From: CAZDRB01 sp964507925
GTDB lineage: Bacteria > Patescibacteriota > Microgenomatia > UBA1400 > UBA12108
DNA length: 19,513 bases
Reading direction: 5' to 3'
Assembly (NCBI GenBank): GCA_964507925.1
Contig: CAZDRB010000009.1
Span: 1-19,513, forward strand
In this document: piece after piece, positions 1-6,753 of the stretch
How the letters are laid out: every line of letters starts with the position of its first letter
Numbering within the stretch: position 1 is the first letter of the stretch
Made by a program: the position numbers and the translations under genes
The notes under the pieces: generated by a model
Databases searched by the model: none
Told to the model about the DNA's origin: nothing
Seen by the model: only the letters and a program-made list of their open reading frames with translations

Positions 1-77
1 CGACAATTGTCTCTAGAAAGTCTAGGAAAAAGAGCCAGAGATTACGCAATATAAACATGAGATAACTGTAGCCTACG

Positions 78-86
78 TGCTAAAAT
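78..86 (+). promoter_or_regulatory. Extended -10 promoter of tRNA-Val
   Basis: TGC-TAAAAT matches an extended -10 (TGnTAnnnT). It lies 15 bases before the mature tRNA 5' end, which leaves room for a short RNase P-processed leader. I see no convincing -35 element. The same TGnTAnnnT form recurs in front of several protein genes in the window. Confidence 0.55.
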
Positions 87-101
87 ACTGCAAGTACGTG
101 C

Positions 102-173
102 GGATTCGTAGCTCAGGGGTAGAGCGTCCCGTTCACATCGGGAAGGTCGGAGGTTCGAGACCTCCCGGATCCA
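102..173 (+). tRNA. tRNA-Val (anticodon CAC)
   Basis: A complete cloverleaf can be drawn. The 7-bp acceptor stem is GGATTCG with CGGATCC (one G-T pair), followed by T8 and A9. The D stem is GCTC/GAGC. The anticodon stem is TCCCG/CGGGA with loop TTCACAT, so the anticodon is CAC and reads the valine codon GUG. The variable loop has 5 bases, and the T stem is GGAGG/CCTCC with loop TTCGAGA. The discriminator is A173. The 3' CCA is not encoded (CAC follows), so it must be added after transcription. The gene runs towards parB, and only 4 bases separate the two ends. Confidence 0.95.
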
Positions 174-177
174 CACT

Positions 178-999
178 TTACTTAGCGAGAGCGAGGATTT
201 TGGCGAGGGCAGTGTCTGTCACCTCGGGACTCCCCTTGAGTTTGATCACGATCTTGGTTTCACGTTTAGAGCGAGTGAGCTTGACTGTCGAGAGCTCGCC
301 GAGCGCGCGAGCAAGTTTTTTTTGCATTTCAGAGGTTTCGTCGTTCAAGATGAGCGCTGGTCGACCCCCATCTTGGCCCTCTTTTTGTCCAAAATCCTTT
401 TTGAGGCGCCTCGCAATCTCCTCGGCGCGCCTTACACTTGCTCCTTCTTTGAGTACGATTTTGTATGCCTCGATCATGAGACGAGTATCCTCGATCGAGG
501 ACAGCGCGCGCGCGTGTCCCTCGGTAATGAGTCCACCAATCAGACCGTCTTTGAGCGCATCTGGTAAATCAAGAAGCTTGAGGGTGTTGCTCACGTAAGC
601 GGGCGACTTGGAGACTTTTCTTGCAATCTCGGCATTGCCGAGCCCAAATTCATTCATGAGGCGAATAAAGGCCTTGCCTCGCTCAATTGGGTTGAGGTCG
701 GTACGCTGAACATTCTCGACGATTGCCATCTCAAGCATGCCCTTGGGAGTTGTTTCTTTGACTACGACTGGGACTTTTTTGAGTCCCAAGATCTTACTGG
801 CTCTCCAGCGGCGCTCACCGGCAATAATTTGGTAGCCAGCAGGAGTATGGGCGATTACCAGGGGTTCGAGGATCCCGTGCTCTTTGATTGACTCGACTAG
901 GTCTGTGACTGAGTTTGGAAGAATCGTGCCGCGAGGTTGTAAAGGATTGGGTTGAACAAGATCAATGTCTAGTTCGTGAATATCTTTGCTAGCTGTCAT
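178..999 (-). CDS. parB: ParB/Spo0J/Noc family chromosome partitioning protein
   Basis: ParB is a CTP-dependent DNA clamp that loads at parS sites and spreads, working with the ATPase ParA to segregate the origin region. The 273-residue protein has the family layout. The N-terminal ParB/sulfiredoxin-like nucleotide-binding domain has GERRWRAS at residues 61-68 and ENVQR at 95-99, the two CTP-binding signatures. A helix-turn-helix DNA-binding region follows at about 119-140, and a lysine-rich C-terminal dimerisation domain ends near 270. Length is normal for the family. No parA lies beside it here and no full parS palindrome was found in the window. The start ATG has a -10-like box 6 bases upstream and no Shine-Dalgarno sequence. 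It is the last gene of the minus-strand translation block and converges on the tRNA gene. Confidence 0.93.
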   Translation of the reverse strand: MTASKDIHELDIDLVQPNPLQPRGTILPNSVTDLVESIKEHGILEPLVIAHTPAGYQIIAGERRWRASKILGLKKVPVVVKETTPKGMLEMAIVENVQRTDLNPIERGKAFIRLMNEFGLGNAEIARKVSKSPAYVSNTLKLLDLPDALKDGLIGGLITEGHARALSSIEDTRLMIEAYKIVLKEGASVRRAEEIARRLKKDFGQKEGQDGGRPALILNDETSEMQKKLARALGELSTVKLTRSKRETKIVIKLKGSPEVTDTALAKILALAK

Positions 1000-1005
1000 G
1001 CCTAA

Positions 1006-1014
1006 AGTCTAGCA
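1006..1014 (-). promoter_or_regulatory. Putative leaderless promoter of parB (extended -10)
   Basis: On the minus strand this reads TGC-TAGACT, followed by 6 bases and then the parB ATG. TTTTCA at 1029-1034, 17 bases further upstream, is a weak -35 match. At normal spacing the start of transcription would fall on or next to the ATG. Confidence 0.45.
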
Positions 1015-1055
1015 TGTAAAAAAAATCGTGAAAAGAGAACAAACTAAAGCAAAGA

Positions 1056-1301
1056 CTACTTAACCGAAACGAAAGACTTGCCGAGGCGAGTGAAAAACTT
1101 GACTGCGCCATCCTTGAGGGCAAAGAGCGTATAGTCTCGTCCGAGACCTACTCCTGGACCAGCGTGTGTTTTGGTGCCAACCTGGCGAACAATGATCTGA
1201 CCAGTCTTGACTACTTCCCCACCAAACTTTTTGACACCGCGACGCTTGCCTGGCCTTGGGCTGGCTTGACGTGTGGCTCCTCCGGCTTTGACGTGTGACA
1301 T
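1056..1301 (-). CDS. rpmA: 50S ribosomal protein L27
   Basis: L27 is a large-subunit protein whose N-terminal tail reaches the peptidyl transferase centre. The 81-residue product has the bacterial L27 pattern: AGGATR at residues 6-11, RRGVKKFGGE at about 20-29, and G(T)KTHAGPGVGLGRDYTLFA in the middle. The N terminus (MSHVKAGG) lacks the cleavable extension found in Firmicutes, so no Prp protease would be needed. Its ATG overlaps the stop codon of the upstream methyltransferase (TAATG), which implies translational coupling. L21 lies just beyond that gene, so the usual L21-L27 pairing is kept with one gene between. Confidence 0.95.
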   Translation of the reverse strand: MSHVKAGGATRQASPRPGKRRGVKKFGGEVVKTGQIIVRQVGTKTHAGPGVGLGRDYTLFALKDGAVKFFTRLGKSFVSVK

Positions 1302-2389
1302 TAGATTTTCTCTAGTATTGTAATATTTCTGACAACTATTGCTCCAGGCTTGCCATAAGCAGTTGTCGAGACGTAATTGTAGCCGAGGCCGGTCATAGTG
1401 TCAATTGAGATGGTTGGAATCACTCGGTTGTAGACTGCAAAGCTCGGAATCGAGATTACCACCCTGCCCCCAGAGGGAAGGATAGCGTGCCACGACTTGA
1501 GCGCTCCCCTGTATAGCTTGTCCAACCCCTTGGCGATGTTCTTGATACGCTCGAGCGAGGAGGGGTTCCTTTCGTCCAAAAGTGGTCCCATGTAGGGCTC
1601 GGTCGCAATACAATCTATGGGAGTTGTAAAATGAGTCGCATCCGTTAAGGAAACTGTGTAGGTTGGCAAAGGAGTCATTTGAGAGCCGGATAGGACCCAG
1701 CCCAGGTTTGAGACCGAGCCTTTGACTGCGTCAGGACTCGTGTCCCCGCCAACGACATTTGCTCCAATCATGACAGCTTCCATCAAAACAGTCCCCGTCC
1801 CACAAAAGGGATCGCCTAGGGTGAGACCAGATTTGCCTTGAGTTGCTAGGTTAACCATGAGACGCGCTAGTTTGGGGGGGAGCATGCCGCGCTTGATGTC
1901 ACGATATGGTTTTTTGCGGTCGCGTGAGATCCAGTCCAGGGCGTCGTAGATCCAGACAGTTCTCGCGATCGTGATGCCCTTTCTCCCAGGCAAAAAATTA
2001 AACTCTACAACGTGTTGTTTGGAGAGCATGACCAGCTCGTGTTCTTTGGTATCCAGACTCACAAATCGGATCGAGCGATTGACCGAGTCCTTGAGACGAT
2101 GAAAAATGGCTTTGTCTAGATCAAGATCAGCGTAGTCGGTGAGGGCGATGTTTTTGGCACTTTCTGCCTGGATCAGATCAGACAGTGTTGACTCGAGATC
2201 TTTGGCAGCAACCGTCTCGACACTTTCGGCAACCTTGGTTGTGCCGCCGAGGCGAGGGAGCGAGGTAAGATCTAGTTCTTCCTCAAACTCTGCAATCTTG
2301 GGGGTAGTTAGCGCGAATTTGCCAGAGTAGAGAGTAGTAAGTTCGAGGAGTGAAAGTTCTGGCGTATTGCCTAGAAAAAAATAATACAT
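1301..2389 (-). CDS. Trm11/Trm-G10-like RNA (guanine-N2)-methyltransferase, THUMP plus RFM type
   Basis: A 362-residue S-adenosylmethionine-dependent methyltransferase. The N terminus (FFLGNTPELSLLEL, residues 4-17) resembles the N-terminal domain of archaeal/eukaryotic tRNA m2G10 methyltransferases. Residues of about 55-155 fit a THUMP-like RNA-binding region. The segment KPYRDIKRGMLPPKLARLMV (about 160-179) is typical of this family just before the catalytic domain. Motif I is DPFCGTGT at 193-200. Motif IV is TEPYMGP at 263-269, where relatives usually have D-PPYG. The likely substrate is tRNA position 10, but related enzymes act on rRNA, so the substrate is inferred. The gene sits between rplU and rpmA, 5 bases after rplU and overlapping rpmA by one base, a slot held by the protease gene prp (ysxB) in Firmicutes. 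No Shine-Dalgarno sequence is visible. Confidence 0.72.
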   Translation of the reverse strand: MYYFFLGNTPELSLLELTTLYSGKFALTTPKIAEFEEELDLTSLPRLGGTTKVAESVETVAAKDLESTLSDLIQAESAKNIALTDYADLDLDKAIFHRLKDSVNRSIRFVSLDTKEHELVMLSKQHVVEFNFLPGRKGITIARTVWIYDALDWISRDRKKPYRDIKRGMLPPKLARLMVNLATQGKSGLTLGDPFCGTGTVLMEAVMIGANVVGGDTSPDAVKGSVSNLGWVLSGSQMTPLPTYTVSLTDATHFTTPIDCIATEPYMGPLLDERNPSSLERIKNIAKGLDKLYRGALKSWHAILPSGGRVVISIPSFAVYNRVIPTISIDTMTGLGYNYVSTTAYGKPGAIVVRNITILEKI

Positions 2390-2394
2390 TGAGT

Positions 2395-2805
2395 TTATTT
2401 TTTGGCGGGAGCTTTTTTCACACTTCGCCCTGCGGGCTTCGCGGTGACAGTGTCACTCTTAACTTTAGGCTTTGCTTTTTTTACTGGCGCTGGCTTGGCG
2501 CCGATGCCGGTGATCTTGACTGAGGTGTATTTTTGTCTGTGACCTGTGTGCTTGCGGTAGCGGGACTTGGACTTGAACTTAAAAACCTCGATCTTCTCGC
2601 CCTTGACCTCGGCAACTACCTCGGCAAAAACTTTGACATCTTTGACGGTTGGAGCACCTAGGTCAAGTTTTTCCCCGTCTACGACGAGAAGAACTTCTTC
2701 AAATACATGGGTCTTGCCGTCACTATCAAGCTTTTCCACCTGAAGAACGGTTCCTTCCGAAACCTTGTACTGTTTGCCACCTGTCTTGATCACTGCGTAT
2801 TTCAT
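2395..2805 (-). CDS. rplU: 50S ribosomal protein L21 with a basic C-terminal tail
   Basis: L21 is a large-subunit protein that binds 23S rRNA. Residues 1-100 match the family: MKYAVIKTGGKQYKV at the start, DGEKLDLGAPTV in the middle, and FKFKSKSRYRKHTGHRQKYT followed by VKITGI at the end. About 35 extra residues rich in Lys, Ala, Pro and Val form a probably disordered basic tail, so the protein is longer than the usual ~103 residues. Two in-frame ATGs lie two codons apart. I chose the second (2805) because it gives the standard N terminus and lies 9 bases after the -10 box; the first is at 2811. The promoter lies so close that there is no room for an autoregulatory leader. Confidence 0.93.
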   Translation of the reverse strand: MKYAVIKTGGKQYKVSEGTVLQVEKLDSDGKTHVFEEVLLVVDGEKLDLGAPTVKDVKVFAEVVAEVKGEKIEVFKFKSKSRYRKHTGHRQKYTSVKITGIGAKPAPVKKAKPKVKSDTVTAKPAGRSVKKAPAKK

Positions 2806-2814
2806 AACCATAGG

Positions 2815-2846
2815 ATTATATCACGAGTTTAGCGGATTTCTATCAA
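2815..2846 (-). promoter_or_regulatory. Strong promoter of rplU, inside the rodA 3' end
   Basis: On the minus strand TGA-TATAAT (2823-2815) is a perfect extended -10. TTGATA (2846-2841) could be the -35, with a rather long 20-base spacer. The start of transcription would fall 0-3 bases from one of the two rplU ATGs, giving a leaderless or nearly leaderless mRNA for rplU, the methyltransferase, rpmA and perhaps parB. The -35 overlaps the last codons of rodA. Confidence 0.65.
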
Positions 2847-3899
2847 GTGATGGTCTTGATCGGCTCTTGCAAGGGAGCTTGCGATCCCGAGCGTTGCGGC
2901 TGAGGCGAGAATCGAGCTTCCACCGTAAGAAACCAGAGGTAGTGTAACCCCGGTAATTGGCGCGATACCAATATTCATCCCGATATTCACAAATGCCTGA
3001 AAAAATAGATAACTAAAGGTCCCGAGATAAATAATTTGAGAGGATCTAGAGGGAGTGTGGGTTGCGAGGTAGAGAATACGGTAGAGTATTGCACCTAGAC
3101 AAATAATCACAAACAGGCTCCCAACCAATCCCAGCTCTTCGGCGAGCGAGGCAAAGATAAAATCCGTATGTCTCTCAGGGAGAAAGCGCAGGTGCGACTG
3201 TGTCCCTTGCCCTAGCCCCTTGCCTAGTACCCCTCCAGAACCGACAGCAATAATTGACTGAATTACGTTGTATCCCGCTCCCAAGGGGTCACGAAATGGA
3301 TCGATGAACGTCTCGAGGCGTTTGAGCTGGTAATCATGGAGGATGTTAGGTAAAAACTTGAAAGAAAGCCCTGCGAACAAGGTCATGGCGCCGATAATCC
3401 AGTATGGAAGACCAGCAACAAATACCTGGGCAAGCCAGAGCGCGGTAATGACAAGTGCAGTGCCGAGATCAGGCTGTTGAAAAATAAGCAATACCGGGAA
3501 AGAAAATAATAGAGTGTTGAGGACGATGTTTTTGAGGCTTTTTGGGGGAAAATGGGTCAGAAATAGAGCGAAAGAAATCACAAGAAGCGGTTTGGCAAAC
3601 TCGCCAGGTTGAAACTGTAGCCCCCCGACACCGAGCCAGCTTGTTGAACCGCGAGTGGTTACGCCAAAAAAGTGTGTAGCTAAGAGGAGGATGAGGGCCG
3701 CGGCGTAGGCAAAGGGAGCAAGTGTTTTGTAGACCGCTGAGTCCTGCCGGGCAAGGTAGACAAAGAGCACCAGGCCGAGAGCAAACATCATCAACTGCTG
3801 TAACATTCTCTCTGGGCTAATACTTGTCATGACTACCAAGCTTAGGACACAAAGGAGGAGATAGGCAGTGAGCAGAATTCTGTCAGGTAGCCATTTCAT
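2829..3899 (-). CDS. rodA: RodA, SEDS-family peptidoglycan glycosyltransferase (elongation)
   Basis: RodA polymerises lipid II into glycan strands at the cytoplasmic membrane, normally with a class B penicillin-binding protein. The 356-residue protein is almost entirely hydrophobic, with about ten predicted membrane segments. SEDS signatures are clear: FQPGEFAKP after the WLGVGG segment, QQPDLGTAL in the middle, RLETFIDPFRDPLGAGYN in the large extracellular loop, FLPERHTDFIFASLAEELGLVG, and TGVTLPLVSYGGSS near the C terminus. I call it RodA rather than FtsW because it lies outside the dcw cluster and because a second SEDS gene inside that cluster fits FtsW. It follows ileS with only two bases between the stop and ATG, so it is probably read on the ileS transcript and shares its T-box control. 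No PBP2 gene is in the window. Confidence 0.87.
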   Translation of the reverse strand: MKWLPDRILLTAYLLLCVLSLVVMTSISPERMLQQLMMFALGLVLFVYLARQDSAVYKTLAPFAYAAALILLLATHFFGVTTRGSTSWLGVGGLQFQPGEFAKPLLVISFALFLTHFPPKSLKNIVLNTLLFSFPVLLIFQQPDLGTALVITALWLAQVFVAGLPYWIIGAMTLFAGLSFKFLPNILHDYQLKRLETFIDPFRDPLGAGYNVIQSIIAVGSGGVLGKGLGQGTQSHLRFLPERHTDFIFASLAEELGLVGSLFVIICLGAILYRILYLATHTPSRSSQIIYLGTFSYLFFQAFVNIGMNIGIAPITGVTLPLVSYGGSSILASAATLGIASSLARADQDHHLIEIR

Positions 3900-3901
3900 A
3901 G

Positions 3902-6688
3902 CTAGTCGCGGACGACCGAGAGAGTCGCCCCTACAGTCAGATTGGATGCGTTGACTTTTTTCTTAATCTCTTCGGTCCATGACTCTGGCCAAGCAGGCAG
4001 AGTCACGCTCACGACGTCAGATGGGACAAGTCCTAGTTTTTTGCGAGCCCCCTGGATATCGCGCATAATGTCGCGGGCTCGTCCCTCGTCCTCGAGTTCA
4101 GGTGTGAGCGCTAAGTCGAGAGCAAATTCCTGACCAACTTTGATCTCTTTGATGTTGAGTTCGCCCGTCACAATGGCTTGCAGCTCGTGGGACAAATCCT
4201 CGGCAATCGTGAGCGAAGATAGAGGCTGGCGGAGCCTGATACCGGCCTCCTTGCGCTTGGCATGTCCCTTTTCGACGATTTGCATAACTAGTTGCATGGA
4301 TGATTCAAGTTCATCGTCAATTCGGGATTCTGTAAATTCTGGCCAGAACTCAAGATGTACTGAGTCAAGCGCGCCTGGCAGATTTTGATAAACCCTTTCC
4401 GCCATAAAGGGAGCAAATGGTGCCATGAGGAGGCAGTATCTCTTGAGAGCGTAACCGAGGACCGCCTGGCTTTCGGACGAGGTACGGAGGCGCTCACGCG
4501 ACAAGCGCAGGTACCAAGTTGAGAACTCTTTGGCAAATGCCATAAGGGGGCGAGTGGCGGAGACAACATCATAAGAATCCATAAATTTGGTGACCGCCCC
4601 CGTCAGGCCCTCGATCTTGGATAACAACCAGCGGTCTAGAGGATGGTTGATGGTTGATGGTAAATGGTTGATGGTGGAGGGGGAGACAACAGATTTGTAA
4701 AAGGCAAAGATATTCCACCAGATGTTCATTACGTTTTTTCTAATATCATCAACTGCGCTCTCGGCAAAGTTGAGGTTGTCGGCTTTCATAACAACCGAGC
4801 TCATGAGGTACAAGCGGAGCGAGTCGACGCCGTATTTGTCGATCAAGATCATGGGATCGGGATAGTTTTTCTTGCTTTTGCTCATTTTGGCCCCGTCCTC
4901 GGCAAGAATAGTCCCGGTTGTGACTGCATTTTCGAATGCTGGCTTGCCAAACAAGGCAACCGACATCACGTGGAGAGTGTAGAACCAAGCTCGAGTTTGA
5001 GCGATATACTCGGCAATATACTGCGCGGGGTAGCGCGACTCAAAGACCTCTTTACCTTTGAACGGATAGTGCTCGGCGGCAAAAGGCATGCTGCCCGACT
5101 CGATCCAGCAGTCAAAGACGTCGGGGATGCGCCTCCCCTTTTCGGTTCTTTCATCGTCGACATAGATCTCTAGATCATCGATAAATTCGCGGTGGATATC
5201 AGTTAATTCTGGCGAAGGAGTAACTGCGTATTGACGGAGATCTTCGACCGATCCGATTACTCGTATTTTCCCGGTTTTCTCTCCGATCCAGATAGGCATG
5301 GGAGTACCCCAATAGCGAGATCTTGAGATATTCCAGTCTGGCGCTGTCTCGAGGCCTTTGCCAAATCTACCCTTTTTGAGAAACTCTGGATACCAGTTTA
5401 TTTTTTCGTTTTGCTTGACTAGCTCAGGCTTGAGCTTTTGGATATTGATAAACCAGGCAGGGATCGCGTTGTAGTAGAGCGGAGTGCCGCAGCGATAACA
5501 AAATGGATAGGAGTGGTCGAGTTTTTCGGTTTTGAATAGGAGGCCTCGGGTCTCAAGATCCTCGATGATCCAAGGAGCAACTTTGTTATAAAACTGTCCA
5601 GCAAGTGGAGTCACAAAGTCGAGAAATTTACCTTGATCGTCAAGCATTGGGACCGTGGGCAAGCCCTCTTTGATTGCAAGGTCATAGTCTTCTTCGCCGT
5701 AGATTGCAGCGGTATGAACTATGCCGGTGCCGTCCTCGAGGGTAACGAACTCACCGGCACAAACGACGTATGACTTTTGCGAGCTTGATGTATCAAGGAA
5801 ATCAAAGAGTGGTTCGTAGGGAGTGCCGACAAGCTCTTTGCCTTTTACGGATTTGAGCACTTTGAGCTCCTTAGGAGCGAGGCTCTTGGCAAACCAAAGG
5901 AGATCTCCACCCTCTGCCTCAACTTGGACGTAGGTAGCGGTGGGGTGAACCGCGAGACCAACGTTGCCTGGGAGAGTCCAAGGCGTGGTGGTCCAGGCTA
6001 CAAAGTACTCGTTTGCTGATCCAGAAATCTTGAACTTGACGTAGAGTGAGTCTGACTCGACATCTTTGTAAGAGTTGTCCATCGCGATCTCAAAGTTGGA
6101 GAGTGGGGTTGAGCAGCGGGGGCAATATAGAACGACTTTTCTCCCCTGGTAAACTAGATCTTTTTTGTAGAGCTCGGAAAACGCCCACCAGACTGATTCC
6201 ATAAACGTTTTGTCCATGGTTTTGTAGCCTCGGTCAAAGTCACCCCAGCGTCCGAGGCGACGGATTATGACCTGCCACTCCAGATCGTAGCGCAGGATCG
6301 CCGCGCGGCAACTGGCGTTAAATTTGTCCACCCCGTACTCTTCGATCCCCTTTTTGCCCCCCTTGAGGCCTAGCTCGCCCTCGATCATGTTCTCGATCGG
6401 GATCCCGTGGCAGTCCCAGCCCCAGGTACGCTCCACTCGATACCCCTTCATCGTCCAGTAGCGAGGGACGACGTCTTTGGCGGTTGAGGCTAGGAGATGA
6501 CCGTAGTGAGGGAGACCGGTTGCAAATGGTGGTCCGTCATAGAAAACGTAGGGCTTGTCCTCGGAACGCTCTGAGACCGAGCGCTCAAAAGCCCTGGTTT
6601 CGTCCCAATATTTGAGCACCTCATCTTCGTGACCTGCATGATCCAAGGCGCCTTTGAATTCATTAACTAATAGTTTTGTTTTGCTCAT
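3902..6688 (-). CDS. ileS: Isoleucyl-tRNA synthetase, eukaryote-like (type II)
   Basis: Class I synthetase that charges tRNA-Ile in the cytoplasm, with a CP1 editing domain that removes Val-tRNA-Ile. The 928-residue protein carries YDGPPFATGLPHYGHLL (residues 50-66; the HIGH signature is HYGH at 61-64), GWDCHGIPIE, DWNISRSRYWGTPMPIW, and KMSKSKKNYPDP at about residue 600. These versions match the eukaryotic/archaeal-like type II IleRS rather than the E. coli type. Type II enzymes are typically mupirocin-tolerant, but that is family knowledge, not shown here. Two CxxC pairs are present (YCPRCSTPL and FCYRCGTPL). Around residues 670-685 a heptanucleotide array adds a low-complexity segment containing STINHLPSTINHP just before LDRWLLSKI. 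The gene is preceded by a T-box leader and followed at two bases by rodA. Confidence 0.95.
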   Translation of the reverse strand: MSKTKLLVNEFKGALDHAGHEDEVLKYWDETRAFERSVSERSEDKPYVFYDGPPFATGLPHYGHLLASTAKDVVPRYWTMKGYRVERTWGWDCHGIPIENMIEGELGLKGGKKGIEEYGVDKFNASCRAAILRYDLEWQVIIRRLGRWGDFDRGYKTMDKTFMESVWWAFSELYKKDLVYQGRKVVLYCPRCSTPLSNFEIAMDNSYKDVESDSLYVKFKISGSANEYFVAWTTTPWTLPGNVGLAVHPTATYVQVEAEGGDLLWFAKSLAPKELKVLKSVKGKELVGTPYEPLFDFLDTSSSQKSYVVCAGEFVTLEDGTGIVHTAAIYGEEDYDLAIKEGLPTVPMLDDQGKFLDFVTPLAGQFYNKVAPWIIEDLETRGLLFKTEKLDHSYPFCYRCGTPLYYNAIPAWFINIQKLKPELVKQNEKINWYPEFLKKGRFGKGLETAPDWNISRSRYWGTPMPIWIGEKTGKIRVIGSVEDLRQYAVTPSPELTDIHREFIDDLEIYVDDERTEKGRRIPDVFDCWIESGSMPFAAEHYPFKGKEVFESRYPAQYIAEYIAQTRAWFYTLHVMSVALFGKPAFENAVTTGTILAEDGAKMSKSKKNYPDPMILIDKYGVDSLRLYLMSSVVMKADNLNFAESAVDDIRKNVMNIWWNIFAFYKSVVSPSTINHLPSTINHPLDRWLLSKIEGLTGAVTKFMDSYDVVSATRPLMAFAKEFSTWYLRLSRERLRTSSESQAVLGYALKRYCLLMAPFAPFMAERVYQNLPGALDSVHLEFWPEFTESRIDDELESSMQLVMQIVEKGHAKRKEAGIRLRQPLSSLTIAEDLSHELQAIVTGELNIKEIKVGQEFALDLALTPELEDEGRARDIMRDIQGARKKLGLVPSDVVSVTLPAWPESWTEEIKKKVNASNLTVGATLSVVRD
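4645..4679 (+). repeat. Heptanucleotide tandem array inside ileS
   Basis: Five consecutive 7-base units occur on the plus strand: GGTTGAT, GGTTGAT, GGTAAAT, GGTTGAT, GGTGGAG. In the ileS sense the unit is ACCATCA-like. Since 7 is not a multiple of 3, three units make one 21-base coding period, and the encoded peptide repeats every seven residues (STINHLP, STINHP). The array falls in a linker between the catalytic core and the anticodon-binding region and keeps the reading frame. Confidence 0.8.
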
Positions 6689-6697
6689 ATATACCCC

Positions 6698-6706
6698 ATT
6701 TTACCA
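6698..6706 (-). promoter_or_regulatory. Possible second ileS promoter downstream of the T-box terminator
   Basis: On the minus strand TGG-TAAAAT fits the extended -10 form and lies 9 bases before the ileS ATG, past the terminator hairpin. If used, it would give a leaderless ileS mRNA that escapes T-box control. GGGG at 6697-6694, 5 bases before the ATG, could instead act as a short Shine-Dalgarno sequence for the long transcript. Confidence 0.35.
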
Positions 6707-6708
6707 AT

Positions 6709-6733
6709 AAAGACCCTGTGTAAAAGGGTCTTT
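6709..6733 (-). terminator. Regulated intrinsic terminator of the ileS T-box
   Basis: On the minus strand AAAGACCC (6733-6726) pairs perfectly with GGGTCTTT (6716-6709) around a 9-base loop. The run of T continues briefly into ATT, so the U tract is short and lies partly in the stem. Bases 6733-6722 are shared with the antiterminator, which makes the two structures mutually exclusive. Confidence 0.8.
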
Positions 6734-6753
6734 GCAGACGGTACCACCTTTTT
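6722..6753 (-). promoter_or_regulatory. T-box antiterminator element
   Basis: The minus strand folds exactly like a T-box antiterminator. Helix A1 is AAAAGG (6752-6747) with CCTTTT (6727-6722). The 7-base bulge is TGGTACC (6746-6740), and helix A2 is GTCT (6739-6736) with AGAC (6731-6728) closed by a GCAA tetraloop. The bulge begins with TGGT, the tRNA acceptor-pairing sequence. Confidence 0.82.

Noticed and set aside
13..25. Small inverted repeat CTAGA-AAG-TCTAG near the left edge, with a TAGACT that resembles the parB -10 box on the minus strand.
   Set aside because: Five-base stem, no associated gene start before the window edge, and no T run to make it a terminator.
257..265. parS-like half site GTTTCACGT inside parB, and its reverse complement at 12748-12756 inside ftsW.
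   Set aside because: Only one half of the 16-base parS palindrome matches at each site, and both lie in coding sequence that explains them. No full palindrome was seen in the window.
77..598. Long plus-strand open frame spanning the tRNA and antisense to parB.
   Set aside because: It overlaps the tRNA and the well-supported parB gene, and its translation is low-complexity Ser/Arg-rich, as expected for a shadow frame.
4664..5173. Plus-strand open frame of 169 codons antisense to ileS.
   Set aside because: It lies wholly within the IleRS coding region opposite conserved motifs and has no recognisable domain or start signal.
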